Shown one piece after another: positions 36,186 through 45,534 of a DNA stretch of 64,000 nucleotides; position 1 is the first letter of the stretch, and every line of letters starts with the position of its first letter. The notes under the pieces were generated by a model, which did no database searches, had not been told where the DNA came from, and saw only the letters and a list, made by a program, of their open reading frames with translations. Source of the DNA: NORP110 sp051251595 (GTDB lineage Bacteria; Pseudomonadota; Alphaproteobacteria; Rhodobacterales; Rhodobacteraceae); assembly GCA_051251595.1 (NCBI GenBank), contig JBPOFA010000005.1, positions 62,001 to 126,000 of the forward strand. The letters are read 5' to 3'. The translations under genes and the position numbers were made by a program.

Positions 36186-36926
36186 TTATGATCCACTGTC
36201 CGTCAAAGCCTGAGCCAAAATCGGTGCAAGCCGTTCAGCCCATTGTTTTTGGGTTTTTTCTGTTTCGATCAAGTCCTGGCGAATTTCCAGCAACACATTT
36301 GGGCGGCCACTTTGCAAGGCATGGCGGTCAATGGCATCACCGGGCAAATGGCCCAGATAGGGTTCATTTTCCCCGACGCAAAGGTCAGGTTCAGCCCGCA
36401 GAAGTTCCAGCAGGGGCTGTGCAAGACGATCGTCATGCGCAAAGAGAACCCCAATGTGCCAGGGGCGCGGGGCCCTGCTGTTCAGCCGGGGGGTAAAGCT
36501 GTGCACGGCGCAGATGGCCGTATTCGGCTGGCCCGCGGCGAGATTTGCAAGCGCAGCATGATAAGGGCGGTGATAGGTTTCCAGCCGCCGCCGAATCTCT
36601 GCCCTATCCGCGTGATGATTGCCCGGAATGATCGTGCCGTCATAAAGACGCATCATAAGTGTGGGATCGTCCTCTCCTCTATTGGGGTCGATGACAAGCC
36701 GCGAGAATTTGGACAGAATGGCAGGGGCCTGCAACAGCTCTGCCAAGTGCCGCGTCACCCCTGCGGCGCCAATGTCATAGGCGATGTGGCGATTCATATC
36801 GGCCTCTGGCAGGCCAAGGGAACCGTCATTCACATCCGCCGGCACATGGTTAGAGGCGTGATCACAGGTGATCAGCCACCGCGATTGCCGATCTGCGCCA
36901 ATGATTTCGTAAGGAGGGTTGGTCAT
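36186..36926 (-). CDS. N-formylglutamate amidohydrolase-family protein
   Basis: 246 residues from ATG 36926 (AGAGAG upstream; ATG 36947 is an alternative). WLITCDHASNHVPADV, RHIAYDIGAAGVTRHL, VIDPNRGEDDPTLM, CAVHSFTPRLN and GRPNVLLEIRQDLI match the zinc-dependent FGase family. Hydrolyses N-formyl-L-glutamate or a related N-acyl amino acid. Full histidine-utilisation genes are absent here, while the N-acyl-glutamate genes dgcN/dgcA are nearby, so a link to that pathway is possible. Confidence 0.88.
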   Translation of the reverse strand: MTNPPYEIIGADRQSRWLITCDHASNHVPADVNDGSLGLPEADMNRHIAYDIGAAGVTRHLAELLQAPAILSKFSRLVIDPNRGEDDPTLMMRLYDGTIIPGNHHADRAEIRRRLETYHRPYHAALANLAAGQPNTAICAVHSFTPRLNSRAPRPWHIGVLFAHDDRLAQPLLELLRAEPDLCVGENEPYLGHLPGDAIDRHALQSGRPNVLLEIRQDLIETEKTQKQWAERLAPILAQALTDSGS

Positions 36927-37044
36927 TATTTCTCTCTGGTCGTTCATACTGCATGAATATGCCCAACCTTGGCGAAGCGCCAGTTGTCACTGGAGAGATT
37001 CTCCTGCATATAGTGCGCGCGCAGAAACAAAGGATCGCGGCAGG

Positions 37045-38490
37045 ATGAGACGGCATCGCAACGTAAAAATCGTGGCCACACTTGGCCCAGCTTCCAATGA
37101 CTATGAAATGATCCGTGCCCTGTTCGAGGCTGGCGCAGATGTGTTTCGTCTGAACATGAGCCATGGCAATCACGATGAAATTCGTGCGCGTCATGAGATT
37201 ATTCGTCAGATCGAACTGGACACCGGCCGCCCCATTGCCATTCTGGCAGACCTTCAGGGGCCAAAGCTGCGGGTTGGAACGTTCAAGAACGGCGAAGAAA
37301 CCTTGACCGAGGGTCAGACCTTTCGCTTTGATCTGGATGAGGCTGAAGGTGATGACACGCGGGTGCGTTTGCCCCACAAAGAGATTTTTGATGCGCTGGA
37401 ACCTGGTGCCGGATTGCTGGTGAATGACGGTAAGATCCGGATGAAGGTCAAAGATTGCGGCAGCGATTTTGCGGAATGTACCGTTGTGAACGGTGGCGTT
37501 ATTTCCAATCGCAAGGGTGTTAACGTGCCGGATGTGGTTTTGCCACTGGCTGCGTTGACGAAAAAAGACCGCAAAGATTTGGAATTTGTGTGTCAGCTGG
37601 GCGTTGACTGGTTGGCGCTGTCATTTGTGCAGCGTGCCGCTGATGTGGAAGAAGCCCGCGTTCTGGCCGATGGTCGCGCGCAAATCATTGCAAAAATTGA
37701 AAAACCTGCCGCCGTCAATCAATTCGCTGAAATTTTGGAAGCCACCGATGGCGTTATGGTTGCGCGCGGTGATCTGGGCGTCGAACTGCCGGTTTATGCG
37801 GTGCCGCCCATCCAAAAACGGTTGGTCCGGGCCTGCCGCGCTGCTGCGAAACCGGTGATCGTGGCCACGCAGATGCTGGAAAGCATGATCGAAAGCCCGA
37901 TGCCAACCCGCGCCGAGGTGTCCGATGTGGCTGCGGCAATTTACGAAGGCGTCGACGCTGTCATGTTGTCTGCAGAATCCGCGGCTGGCGATTACCCTGT
38001 CGAAGCGGTCACAACCATGAGCAATGTCGCGTTGGAAGTCGAAAGCGACCCAACTTACCGCTCTGTGATGGATGCAAGCCGCGCCGGCAAGAAAGATACG
38101 GTTGCGGATGCCATCGTTTTGGCAGCCCGCGAAATCGCAGAAACTGCGAATATCAAAGTGATTTGCTGTTTCTCTGAATCCGGCACAACCGCATTGCTGA
38201 CAGCCCGCGAACGTCCACATGTGCCGATCATTGCGATGACGTCACGCACGGGCACGGCCCGTCGTCTGGCGCTGAGCTGGGGCATGCATTGTGTGGTCAC
38301 GGGGGAACTCGATCGGTTCAAGATGGCCGTCGTAAACGCCGCACGCGCTGCCCGCGCAGAAGGCTTTGCAACGGAAGAGGACCAGATCGTTGTGACAGCA
38401 GGTATCCCGTTCAACCAGCCAGGAACGACGAATATCCTGCGGGTTGCCCCTTGTGATGAAAAGTTGATTTTTAACTCTGACCCGGATTAA
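37045..38490 (+). CDS. pyk: Pyruvate kinase
   Basis: Converts phosphoenolpyruvate and ADP to pyruvate and ATP. 481 residues from ATG 37045 with CAGG upstream; the frame is open further 5' but only from 37045 does it read RRHRNVKIVATLGPAS. Motifs: FRLNMSHG, ADLQGPKLRVG, AKIEKP, MVARGDLGVELP and TQMLESMIESPMPTRAEVSD. The C-terminal allosteric domain has CCFSESGTTALLTARERP. Divergent from the FGase-like gene. Confidence 0.96.
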   Translation: MRRHRNVKIVATLGPASNDYEMIRALFEAGADVFRLNMSHGNHDEIRARHEIIRQIELDTGRPIAILADLQGPKLRVGTFKNGEETLTEGQTFRFDLDEAEGDDTRVRLPHKEIFDALEPGAGLLVNDGKIRMKVKDCGSDFAECTVVNGGVISNRKGVNVPDVVLPLAALTKKDRKDLEFVCQLGVDWLALSFVQRAADVEEARVLADGRAQIIAKIEKPAAVNQFAEILEATDGVMVARGDLGVELPVYAVPPIQKRLVRACRAAAKPVIVATQMLESMIESPMPTRAEVSDVAAAIYEGVDAVMLSAESAAGDYPVEAVTTMSNVALEVESDPTYRSVMDASRAGKKDTVADAIVLAAREIAETANIKVICCFSESGTTALLTARERPHVPIIAMTSRTGTARRLALSWGMHCVVTGELDRFKMAVVNAARAARAEGFATEEDQIVVTAGIPFNQPGTTNILRVAPCDEKLIFNSDPD

Positions 38491-38519
38491 ATCATTCTTG
38501 GCGGGCAGGAGACTGGCTG

Positions 38520-38744
38520 ATGAGCAATGACTTAATACTTGTGACAGGGATAATTATCGCCGTTCTGGCGTTCCCTTCGCTGTTAAACGCGTTTTCCAGC
38601 AGCAGACCGCCTCGGATGGCGGCATTGCTGCTGATTGTCGGCGGTGGAATGATCACATGGGCGGTGACGCAGCAGCCCAACTCTTATTCGATTGAAGATC
38701 TGCCAAATGTCTTTTTACGTGTGATTGCGGATATTTTTCGCTGA
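38520..38744 (+). CDS. Small two-helix membrane protein
   Basis: 74 residues with two hydrophobic helices (about 5-23 and 33-48) and a polar C-terminus. GCAGGAGA precedes the ATG. It starts 29 bases after pyk and may be cotranscribed. No named family recognised; small proteins of this kind occur after pyk in related genomes as far as I recall. Confidence 0.7.
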   Translation: MSNDLILVTGIIIAVLAFPSLLNAFSSSRPPRMAALLLIVGGGMITWAVTQQPNSYSIEDLPNVFLRVIADIFR

Positions 38745-38866
38745 TTTTCGACGAAATAGGCTTGCCACAGAGGCAAGTGAACCGTACAAGCCCCATCTTT
38801 ACATGTGGGACCGGCCGAATGGCATGCCGAGTCGCGCAAAACGACCGACCTGAAGAGGAGACGGAA

Positions 38867-39067
38867 ATGCCGAAGATGAAGACGAAATCGAGCGCGAAGA
38901 AGCGCTTTAAGGTGACGGGGACCGGTAAGGTCATGGCCGCACAAGCTGGCAAACGCCACGGTATGATCAAACGTACCAAAAAATTCATTCGCGACGCACG
39001 CGGGACAACGACACTTTCGCCACAAGATGCGAAGATCGTTAAGTCCTACATGCCATACGACCGCTAA
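38867..39067 (+). CDS. rpmI: 50S ribosomal protein L35
   Basis: 66 residues, basic: MPKMKTKSSAKKRFKVTGTG, AAQAGKRHGMIKRTKKF and a C-terminal YMPYDR. The ATG at 38867 follows AGAGGAGACGGAA. The 122-base leader has short hairpins (for example CTTGCC/GGCAAG), which could support L20 autoregulation, but I cannot match a known leader. infC is not adjacent. Confidence 0.97.
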   Translation: MPKMKTKSSAKKRFKVTGTGKVMAAQAGKRHGMIKRTKKFIRDARGTTTLSPQDAKIVKSYMPYDR

Positions 39068-39080
39068 GGAGACTTGAGAT

Positions 39081-39440
39081 ATGAGAGTTAAAGGCGGAAC
39101 CGTTACGCACAGACGTCACAAGAAAGTTCTTGATCAGGCCAAAGGTTACTACGGCGCACGGTCACGGACCTTCAAAGTTGCAGCGCAGGCTGTCGACAAA
39201 GCCAATCAATATGCCACACGCGACCGTAAGAATCGCAAGCGCAACTTCCGCGCATTGTGGATTCAGCGGATCAACGCAGCTGTACGCAGCCATGACGAAG
39301 CGCTGACATATTCAAAATTCATCAACGGTCTGAGCCTTGCTGGCATCGAAGTAGACCGTAAGGTTCTGGCTGATCTGGCCATTCATGAACCAGATGCGTT
39401 TGGTGCGATCGTAGACAAAGCAAAGGCCGCTTTGGCTTAA
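39081..39440 (+). CDS. rplT: 50S ribosomal protein L20
   Basis: 119 residues: RVKGGTVTHRRHKKVLDQAKGYYGARSR is the L20 N-terminal extension that threads into 23S rRNA; the globular part has NRKRNFRALWIQRINAAVR. In other bacteria L20 also represses the rpmI-rplT message. It lies 13 bases after rpmI with AAGGAGA before the start. Confidence 0.97.
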   Translation: MRVKGGTVTHRRHKKVLDQAKGYYGARSRTFKVAAQAVDKANQYATRDRKNRKRNFRALWIQRINAAVRSHDEALTYSKFINGLSLAGIEVDRKVLADLAIHEPDAFGAIVDKAKAALA

Positions 39441-39470
39441 GCTTTCGCCCTACAAATCGTTAAGAATACG

Positions 39471-39502
39471 AACCGCGGCCCTGAAAAGGTGCCGCGGTTT
39501 TT
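39471..39502 (+). terminator. Rho-independent terminator of rpmI-rplT
   Basis: Nine-base stem AACCGCGGC (39471-39479) / GCCGCGGTT (39491-39499) followed by a T-rich tract. Confidence 0.9.
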
Positions 39503-39513
39503 CGTTTGGCGGG

Positions 39514-40041
39514 TCAGGGGGGTGACCCTGCGCGGGCCACGATGTTCTGCAAAGACTGCAAGAATGCAGCGACCTGCCCGTCTATGTTGGACGCGATAAT
39601 GCTGTCCACGCGTGCCGCGCTTAGCTTTTCGTTCGCCGCGAGCTTTGTGGTGAGGGTGGCGCAGGTTTTGCGCTGATCCTCGGTAAGGGGCAGTTTTTGC
39701 GCCTCTCGCAGCAGCACCAATTGTTCATGGATGCGGCGCACGTCCCGGAAACGATCAATCATCGGCTGCGTTAGGGCAGGGTCATCCTGCCAGCTTTTCC
39801 CGTCGAACAGCTCTTGCGTCACCCGTTGCCCGGCCCCGTGGCAAGTGAACGCCACACAGCCCTTGAATCCCTTGTCTGTCAGGTCTTCGTGAATTTTGCA
39901 GTTTCGGTCAGCGGCAAGGTTTGGGCAGCCAACCCCGGCGGGCTTGTCGATTGCAAACATTGAGGACTTGTCCAATGCAAAGGCAAAGCAGCACAGCGCT
40001 GCGCACATGGAACAGTCGTCGCGCAAAATCTCCGAATCCAT
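39514..40041 (-). CDS. Cysteine-cluster (YkgJ-like) protein
   Basis: 175 residues from ATG 40041 with AAAGGTGG upstream. N-terminal cysteine cluster CSMCAALCC, then GCPNLAADRNCKIHEDL and GFKGCVAFTCHGAGQ, giving about eight Cys that could bind zinc or an iron-sulfur cluster. The C-terminal half is helical without motifs. It resembles YkgJ-type cysteine-cluster proteins but is longer. Divergent from pheS. Confidence 0.75.
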   Translation of the reverse strand: MDSEILRDDCSMCAALCCFAFALDKSSMFAIDKPAGVGCPNLAADRNCKIHEDLTDKGFKGCVAFTCHGAGQRVTQELFDGKSWQDDPALTQPMIDRFRDVRRIHEQLVLLREAQKLPLTEDQRKTCATLTTKLAANEKLSAARVDSIIASNIDGQVAAFLQSLQNIVARAGSPP

Positions 40042-40206
40042 AAAGCCACCTTTCCACGCCAAAATATCCGCTGCGGGGTGCATTCCGGATTTCAATCAAT
40101 TCGTGGGAAAATACAATAGTTTCTTGTGGAATTCAGGCGCCACCTGCCGGTTTGCATTTCTTCCACGCTATGCTAGCAGACGTCTAATTAATTCAGGAGC
40201 CTTTCG

Positions 40207-41289
40207 ATGGACGATCTTGGTGATCTGCGAAGCAAAATTATTGAACAGATTGGACAGGCAGCGGATGAATCCGGGCTTGAGGAAATCCGTGTTGCTGCCG
40301 TAGGTAAAAAGGGCGAGATCTCGCTTAAAATGCGGGAACTTGGGAAGATGACGCCCGAGCAGCGCCAGGTCGCAGGGCCGGCGCTCAACGCGTTGAAGGA
40401 TGAGATCAACTCTGCCCTTTCCGCAAAGAAATCAGCACTTGCGGACGCGGCCTTGGATGAGCGGCTGCGCACGGAATGGCTGGACGTGACATTGCCCGGG
40501 CGGCCGCGCGGTCAGGGCACGATCCACCCCGTTTCCCAAGTGACTGAAGAAGTCGCTGCGATTTTCGCCGATATGGGCTTTGCCGTGGCCGAAGGGCCGC
40601 AGGTAGAAAGCGACTGGTTCAACTTTGATGCGTTGAACATTCCGCTGGAACACCCGACCCGCACGGAAATGGACACGTTTTACATGCACCGTGACGAAGG
40701 CGACGACCGCCCGCCCCATGTGCTGCGCACCCATACCAGCCCGGTTCAGATCCGGTCGATGCTTGATCAGGGCGCCCCGATCCGCGTGATTGCGCCCGGG
40801 CGGGTCTATCGCGCCGATTACGACCAAACGCACACGCCGATGTTCCATCAGATCGAAGGAATGGCGATTGGCGAAGATATCTCTATGGCCAACCTGAAAT
40901 GGGTTCTGGAAGAATTCTTTTCCGCCTTCTTTGAAGTGGACGGGATCAAAACCCGCTTCCGCGCCTCACATTTCCCGTTCACCGAACCGTCAGCAGAGGT
41001 CGACATTCAGTGCAGCTGGGTCGACGGTCAGTTGCGCATTGGCGAAGGCGACGGCTGGATGGAGGTTCTGGGCTCTGGCATGATGCATCCAAAAGTGTTG
41101 AAATCAGGCGGCATTGACCCGGACAAATGGCAGGGTTTTGCATTTGGTATGGGGATCGACCGGATTGCGATGCTGAAATACGGCATCCCGGATTTGCGGG
41201 CCTTCTTTGACAGCGATCTGCGTTGGTTGCGCCATTACGGGTTTTCACCGCTGGATGTGCCGACATTGCGAGGCGGGCTAAGCCGGTAA
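40207..41289 (+). CDS. pheS: Phenylalanine-tRNA ligase alpha subunit
   Basis: Catalytic subunit of the alpha2beta2 enzyme. 360 residues. N-terminal coiled coil, then class II motifs: GFAVAEGPQVESDWFNFDALN, HTSPVQIRSM, APGRVYRADYDQTHTPMFHQ (motif 2), and FAFGMGIDRIAMLKYGI with Arg of motif 3. The start is preceded by CAGGAG. No Phe-rich leader peptide was found in the 165-base upstream gap. Confidence 0.97.
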   Translation: MDDLGDLRSKIIEQIGQAADESGLEEIRVAAVGKKGEISLKMRELGKMTPEQRQVAGPALNALKDEINSALSAKKSALADAALDERLRTEWLDVTLPGRPRGQGTIHPVSQVTEEVAAIFADMGFAVAEGPQVESDWFNFDALNIPLEHPTRTEMDTFYMHRDEGDDRPPHVLRTHTSPVQIRSMLDQGAPIRVIAPGRVYRADYDQTHTPMFHQIEGMAIGEDISMANLKWVLEEFFSAFFEVDGIKTRFRASHFPFTEPSAEVDIQCSWVDGQLRIGEGDGWMEVLGSGMMHPKVLKSGGIDPDKWQGFAFGMGIDRIAMLKYGIPDLRAFFDSDLRWLRHYGFSPLDVPTLRGGLSR

Positions 41290-41392
41290 ACACAGGGCCG
41301 CTTTCCCGGCGCGATCTGGCGGGGGGGGGCTGGCCCGATTGGATAGAACTTGGACAAGAGGCCGCGGGCCTTCAAAAACAAGGTAAGAACTG

Positions 41393-43807
41393 ATGAAATT
41401 CACAATGTCATGGCTGAAAGAGCATCTGGACACAGACGCCTCGCTGGACGACATCCTATACACGCTCACCGATCTTGGGCTGGAAGTGGAAGGGGTGGAA
41501 AACCCCGGTGACGCGCTGAAAGATTTCACTCTTGGATATGTGAAATCTGCCGAGCAGCACCCCGATGCGGACCGTCTGCGGGTCTGCGTGGTGGAAACGG
41601 ATGAGGGCGAAAGCCAGATCGTCTGTGGTGCCCCGAACGCCCGTCAGGGCATTCGCGTGGTCGTGGCCAAGCCGGGGACGTACATTCCGGGCATCGATAT
41701 CACGATTAAGGTCGGCAAAATCCGGGGCGTCGAAAGCCACGGGATGATGTGTTCTGAACGTGAAATGCAGCTGTCGGACGAACATGACGGCATCATCGAA
41801 CTGGACAGCGGCGAGGTTGGTGAACGCTTCGTGGATTGGCTGGCAAAGAACGACCCGGCCAAGGTTGATCCGGTCATCGAAATCGCAATCACGCCGAACC
41901 GCCCGGACGCCCTGGGCATTCGCGGCATCGCACGTGATCTGGCGGCGCGCGGCTTGGGTGTTCTGAAGCCTGCAAAAGAGGTGCAGGTAAAGGGCGCGTT
42001 TGAAAGCCCGCTTAAGGTGACGATCGATGATGATACGCTGAATGACGGGTGTTTCGTATTTCTTGGGCGCACAATCCGCGGTGTCAAAAACGGCCCAAGT
42101 CCGGCTTGGCTGCAGGACCGTTTGCGGGCCATCGGACTGCGCCCGATTTCCAAGCTTGTCGATGTGACGAATTTCTTCACCTACGATCAGAACCGCCCCT
42201 TGCACGTCTTTGATGCGGGCAAGGTCAAAGGCGATCTGCGCGTCCACAAGGCAAAAGGCGGTGAAACGCTTTTGGCGCTGGATGACAAAGAATACACAAT
42301 GGCACCAGGCATGGTCGTGATTTCGGACGATAACGGCTTGGAAAGCGTTGCCGGGATCATGGGCGGCTTGGAAAGCGGCTGTACAGAGGACACCACAGAT
42401 GTCTTCGTAGAGGCTGCTTATTGGGATCACCTATCGATCGCTGCGACGGGCCGTCAGTTGAAGATAAACTCTGACGCCCGCTATCGGAACGAACGCGGCA
42501 TTGATCCGGGCTTTAACGCTCAGGCGATGGAACAGGCAACCGCCATGATCCTAGAGCTTTGCGGCGGTGAGGCCTCTGATGTTGTGGCTGCCGGTGCGGC
42601 ACCTGATGTGTCACGATCTTATCCGCTGGATACGGACCGCGTGCAGTCATTGGTCGGTATGGAAATCCCAGCAGAAGACCAGCGTCGGTCTTTGACGGAT
42701 CTTGGATTTGTGGTGGGCGAGGACGACATGGTCGCCGTGCCGTCCTGGCGGCCCGATGTCCATGGACCTGCCGATCTGGTGGAAGAAGTGGCGCGGATCG
42801 CGTCGCTGACAAAGCTCGAAGGCCGTCCAATGGCGCGTGCGCAAGTTGGTGTGCCCAAACCGATCCTCACCCCGATGCAAAAGCGTGAAGGCATCGCGCG
42901 GCGCATGGTGGCGTCCCTTGGGTACAATGAATGCGTGACCTATTCCTTCATCGACGGTGACTCTGCCGCGTTGTTTGGTGGCGGTGCAGACGGGGTGCGG
43001 GTTCAAAACCCGATCTCCTCAGAGATGAGCCACATGCGCCCTGATCTGTTGCCGGGATTGTTGCAGGCCGCGGCCCGCAATCAGGCCCGGGGTTTCATGG
43101 ATATGGCCTTGTTTGAGGTTGGCCCCGTCTTTGCCGGGCAAGAGCCGGAAGATCAGCAATTGCAGGTCAGCGGTATTCTTGTCGGCCGCACTGGCCCGAA
43201 AGATGTTCAGGGCACATCGCGCAATGTGGATGTGTTTGATGCCAAGGCCGATGCCGAAGCCGTGCTAAACGCCATCGGTGCCCCCGCCAAAGCGCAGGTC
43301 TTGCGCAATGGCGACGGCTGGTGGCATCCGGGACGGCACGGTCAGATTTGCCTTGGGCCGAAAAAGGTTCTGGGTGTGTTTGGTGAACTGCATCCCAAGG
43401 TTCTGTCCGGCATGGATGTGAAAGGCCCCGTTATGGCCTTCACGATCTGGCCAGAGCAGGTTCCAATGCCGCGCAAATCCAAGGCGACACGCCCTGCGCT
43501 GGAGCTGAAAGATCTGCAAGCGGTGGAACGTGACTTTGCCTTTGTCGTCGATGCACAGGTCGAGGCGCTGAAGCTGGTGAATGCGGCGGCTGGTGCTGAC
43601 AAAGCCCTGATTGAATCGGTTCGGGTGTTTGACGAATTTTCTGGTGAAAAGGCCATGGCCCAGATGGGCGAAGGTAAAAAGTCACTTGCGATTACCGTTC
43701 GTTTGCAGCCAAGCGACAAAACATTGACCGATGGTGACATCGAAGCGGTTTCCGCTAAGATTGTGGCTGGCGTGGCAAAGGCCACGGGTGGGGTCCTTCG
43801 GGGCTAA
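41393..43807 (+). CDS. pheT: Phenylalanine-tRNA ligase beta subunit
   Basis: 804 residues. N-terminal EMAP-like tRNA-binding domain (about 40-150, HPDADRLRVCVVETDEGE), B3/B4 editing domain, B5 domain, an inactive class II core and the C-terminal ferredoxin-fold anticodon-binding domain (about 710-804, ending ATGGVLRG). The 103-base gap after pheS contains a run of nine G (41321-41329). It is otherwise normal. Confidence 0.97.
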   Translation: MKFTMSWLKEHLDTDASLDDILYTLTDLGLEVEGVENPGDALKDFTLGYVKSAEQHPDADRLRVCVVETDEGESQIVCGAPNARQGIRVVVAKPGTYIPGIDITIKVGKIRGVESHGMMCSEREMQLSDEHDGIIELDSGEVGERFVDWLAKNDPAKVDPVIEIAITPNRPDALGIRGIARDLAARGLGVLKPAKEVQVKGAFESPLKVTIDDDTLNDGCFVFLGRTIRGVKNGPSPAWLQDRLRAIGLRPISKLVDVTNFFTYDQNRPLHVFDAGKVKGDLRVHKAKGGETLLALDDKEYTMAPGMVVISDDNGLESVAGIMGGLESGCTEDTTDVFVEAAYWDHLSIAATGRQLKINSDARYRNERGIDPGFNAQAMEQATAMILELCGGEASDVVAAGAAPDVSRSYPLDTDRVQSLVGMEIPAEDQRRSLTDLGFVVGEDDMVAVPSWRPDVHGPADLVEEVARIASLTKLEGRPMARAQVGVPKPILTPMQKREGIARRMVASLGYNECVTYSFIDGDSAALFGGGADGVRVQNPISSEMSHMRPDLLPGLLQAAARNQARGFMDMALFEVGPVFAGQEPEDQQLQVSGILVGRTGPKDVQGTSRNVDVFDAKADAEAVLNAIGAPAKAQVLRNGDGWWHPGRHGQICLGPKKVLGVFGELHPKVLSGMDVKGPVMAFTIWPEQVPMPRKSKATRPALELKDLQAVERDFAFVVDAQVEALKLVNAAAGADKALIESVRVFDEFSGEKAMAQMGEGKKSLAITVRLQPSDKTLTDGDIEAVSAKIVAGVAKATGGVLRG

Positions 43808-43837
43808 GCCGGTTTGCCGGTGTGAAAGGAAAAAGCG

Positions 43838-44287
43838 ATGACATTGCGTGTTTATCTGTCTGGTGAAATTCACACCGACTGGCGTGAGCAGATCAAAGAC
43901 GGGGCGGCGGGTTTGGACGTTGAATTTACCGCCCCTGTAACCGATCACGCGGCTTCGGATGATTGTGGTGTCGCCATTCTTGGGGCCGAGCCGGACAAGT
44001 TTTGGCACGACAACAAGGGGGCCAAGCTGAACGCTATCCGCACGCGGCGTGGCATTGAGCAGGCCGATGTCGTGGTTGTGCGTTTTGGCGAAAAATACAA
44101 GCAATGGAATGCCGCTTTTGATGCCGGCTTTGCGGCTGCGCTTGGCAAGTCCTTGATTGTGCTGCACGGGGCCGACCATCAACACGCGTTGAAAGAGGTC
44201 GATGCCGCCGCCCTTGCCGTGGCCGAAGACCCCAAACAGGTCGTCGAAATCCTGCGCTATGTCCTGGATGGAACATTGCCTGCATAG
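43838..44287 (+). CDS. YtoQ-family protein
   Basis: 149 residues: RVYLSGEIHTDWREQI, FTAPVTDHAASDDCGVAILG, DVVVVRFGEKYKQWNAAFDAG. This matches the YtoQ family, related by fold to nucleoside deoxyribosyltransferases. Biochemical role unknown. AAAGGAAAA precedes the start. It lies 30 bases after pheT. Confidence 0.88.
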   Translation: MTLRVYLSGEIHTDWREQIKDGAAGLDVEFTAPVTDHAASDDCGVAILGAEPDKFWHDNKGAKLNAIRTRRGIEQADVVVVRFGEKYKQWNAAFDAGFAAALGKSLIVLHGADHQHALKEVDAAALAVAEDPKQVVEILRYVLDGTLPA

Positions 44288-44428
44288 CTGCATTGGCCCC
44301 AAAGGAACGGCCCAGAGTGGGCGAAAGCCGTAAATTCCCCCTCAAAATAGATTCCCAAACGGAAATCTTGTGCTAAACGCTTCGCTTACAAGACGAAAAA
44401 GCGCGAAATAACAGAGGGGACGCAGACT

Positions 44429-44821
44429 ATGCTAAACGAATTTAAGGATTTCATCGCCAAGGGCAATGTCATGGACATGGCCGTCGGTATCATCATCGGC
44501 GCGGCCTTTACCGCGATCGTGACGTCGCTGGTGGGGGATTTGATCAATCCGATCATCAGCCTATTTACCGGCGGCATTGATTTCTCTAGCCTCGGTATCC
44601 GGTTGAGCGACGGGGAAGAGGGTGCCGTCTTTGCCTATGGTAACTTCATCATGGCGCTGATTAACTTTCTGATCATCGCTTGGGTTGTCTTCTTGCTGGT
44701 CAAAATGGTCAACAAGGTCAAAGACGCCGCCGCGAAGCCCGAAGAAGAGGCCCCGGCCGAAGAAAAAGGCCCGAGTGAGCTGGATATCCTGATGGAAATC
44801 CGCGACTCTTTGAAGAAATAA
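44429..44821 (+). CDS. mscL: Large-conductance mechanosensitive channel
   Basis: 130 residues. First helix FIAKGNVMDMAVGIIIGAAF is diagnostic (pore-lining), second helix near 72-95, then a charged C-terminal bundle with an acidic Ala/Pro/Glu linker. It opens on hypo-osmotic shock. Preceded by AGAGGGGACG. Confidence 0.97.
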   Translation: MLNEFKDFIAKGNVMDMAVGIIIGAAFTAIVTSLVGDLINPIISLFTGGIDFSSLGIRLSDGEEGAVFAYGNFIMALINFLIIAWVVFLLVKMVNKVKDAAAKPEEEAPAEEKGPSELDILMEIRDSLKK

Positions 44822-44841
44822 GTCAGCCCACGTGTTGAACG

Positions 44842-44869
44842 AACGGGCCCGCGTCACAGCGGGCCCGTT
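44842..44869. terminator. Bidirectional terminator, mscL / MsrQ-like gene
   Basis: Perfect 11-base stem AACGGGCCCGC / GCGGGCCCGTT with loop GTCACA between convergent gene ends; T-rich bases follow on the plus strand. Confidence 0.85.
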
Positions 44870-44875
44870 TGCATT

Positions 44876-45475
44876 TTAGGCAGGCTGAACCGGGCGCTGG
44901 CGAATGTAGCGATACCAAAGCCTGTATCCGGTCAAGAGCGTCAGCGGTGCGAAATGCACAATCGGCGAAATCGGGTTTCCCCAATTGTGCAGCGACGCCC
45001 AGTGCAACAGCGTCAACACCGCAGCGGCATAGGTCCAACGCTGCAAGGATTTCCACTTTGGCCCCATGAGGCGTACAAAATAGTCAGAAGACGTCACCGC
45101 CAGCGGGATAAAGATCACAAAAGCGATCCAGCCCGTCCAGATGTAGAACCGTGGTAGCTCTGCCAGAACAGGGGAAACGCCGCCCTTGTCCAACACGTAA
45201 AAAATCAAGTGCAACAGGGCATATGCAAATGCAGCCACGCCCAAATATCTGCGATTGCGCACCAACCAGCGCGGTCCGCGCCAGCCCTTAAACAGCATCG
45301 CCAAAGGCGTCGCCATCATTGCAATGATCATGAAGCGGGCTGAAAACTCGCCTGATGGATGCACAAGGATGTGCAGGATTCTGGGATTGGTCGACGTGAA
45401 GGCCTCGGAGATGAGACCAAAGGCGGGGAGGGCTAAAATGACCCAAAACCAATAGGGTGAAATTCGAGAGAGCAT
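44876..45475 (-). CDS. MsrQ/YedZ-like ferric-reductase-type membrane protein
   Basis: 199 residues, about six helices, ferric-reductase-like heme domain. Conserved His appear in YALLHLIFYVL and LLHWASLHNWG, candidates for heme ligation. MsrQ normally passes quinol electrons to periplasmic MsrP, but msrP is not next to it here. It could serve another partner. ATG 45475; an in-frame TTG precedes it. Confidence 0.82.
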   Translation of the reverse strand: MLSRISPYWFWVILALPAFGLISEAFTSTNPRILHILVHPSGEFSARFMIIAMMATPLAMLFKGWRGPRWLVRNRRYLGVAAFAYALLHLIFYVLDKGGVSPVLAELPRFYIWTGWIAFVIFIPLAVTSSDYFVRLMGPKWKSLQRWTYAAAVLTLLHWASLHNWGNPISPIVHFAPLTLLTGYRLWYRYIRQRPVQPA

Positions 45476-45534
45476 CAAAAAGGTCCTTTAATGTGCGCGT
45501 ATAGGTTTAACGACGCACTCTCGATTTTCCGTCG

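Noticed and set aside
41456..42430. 324-residue minus-strand open frame
   Set aside because: Shadow inside pheT, whose domains are intact.
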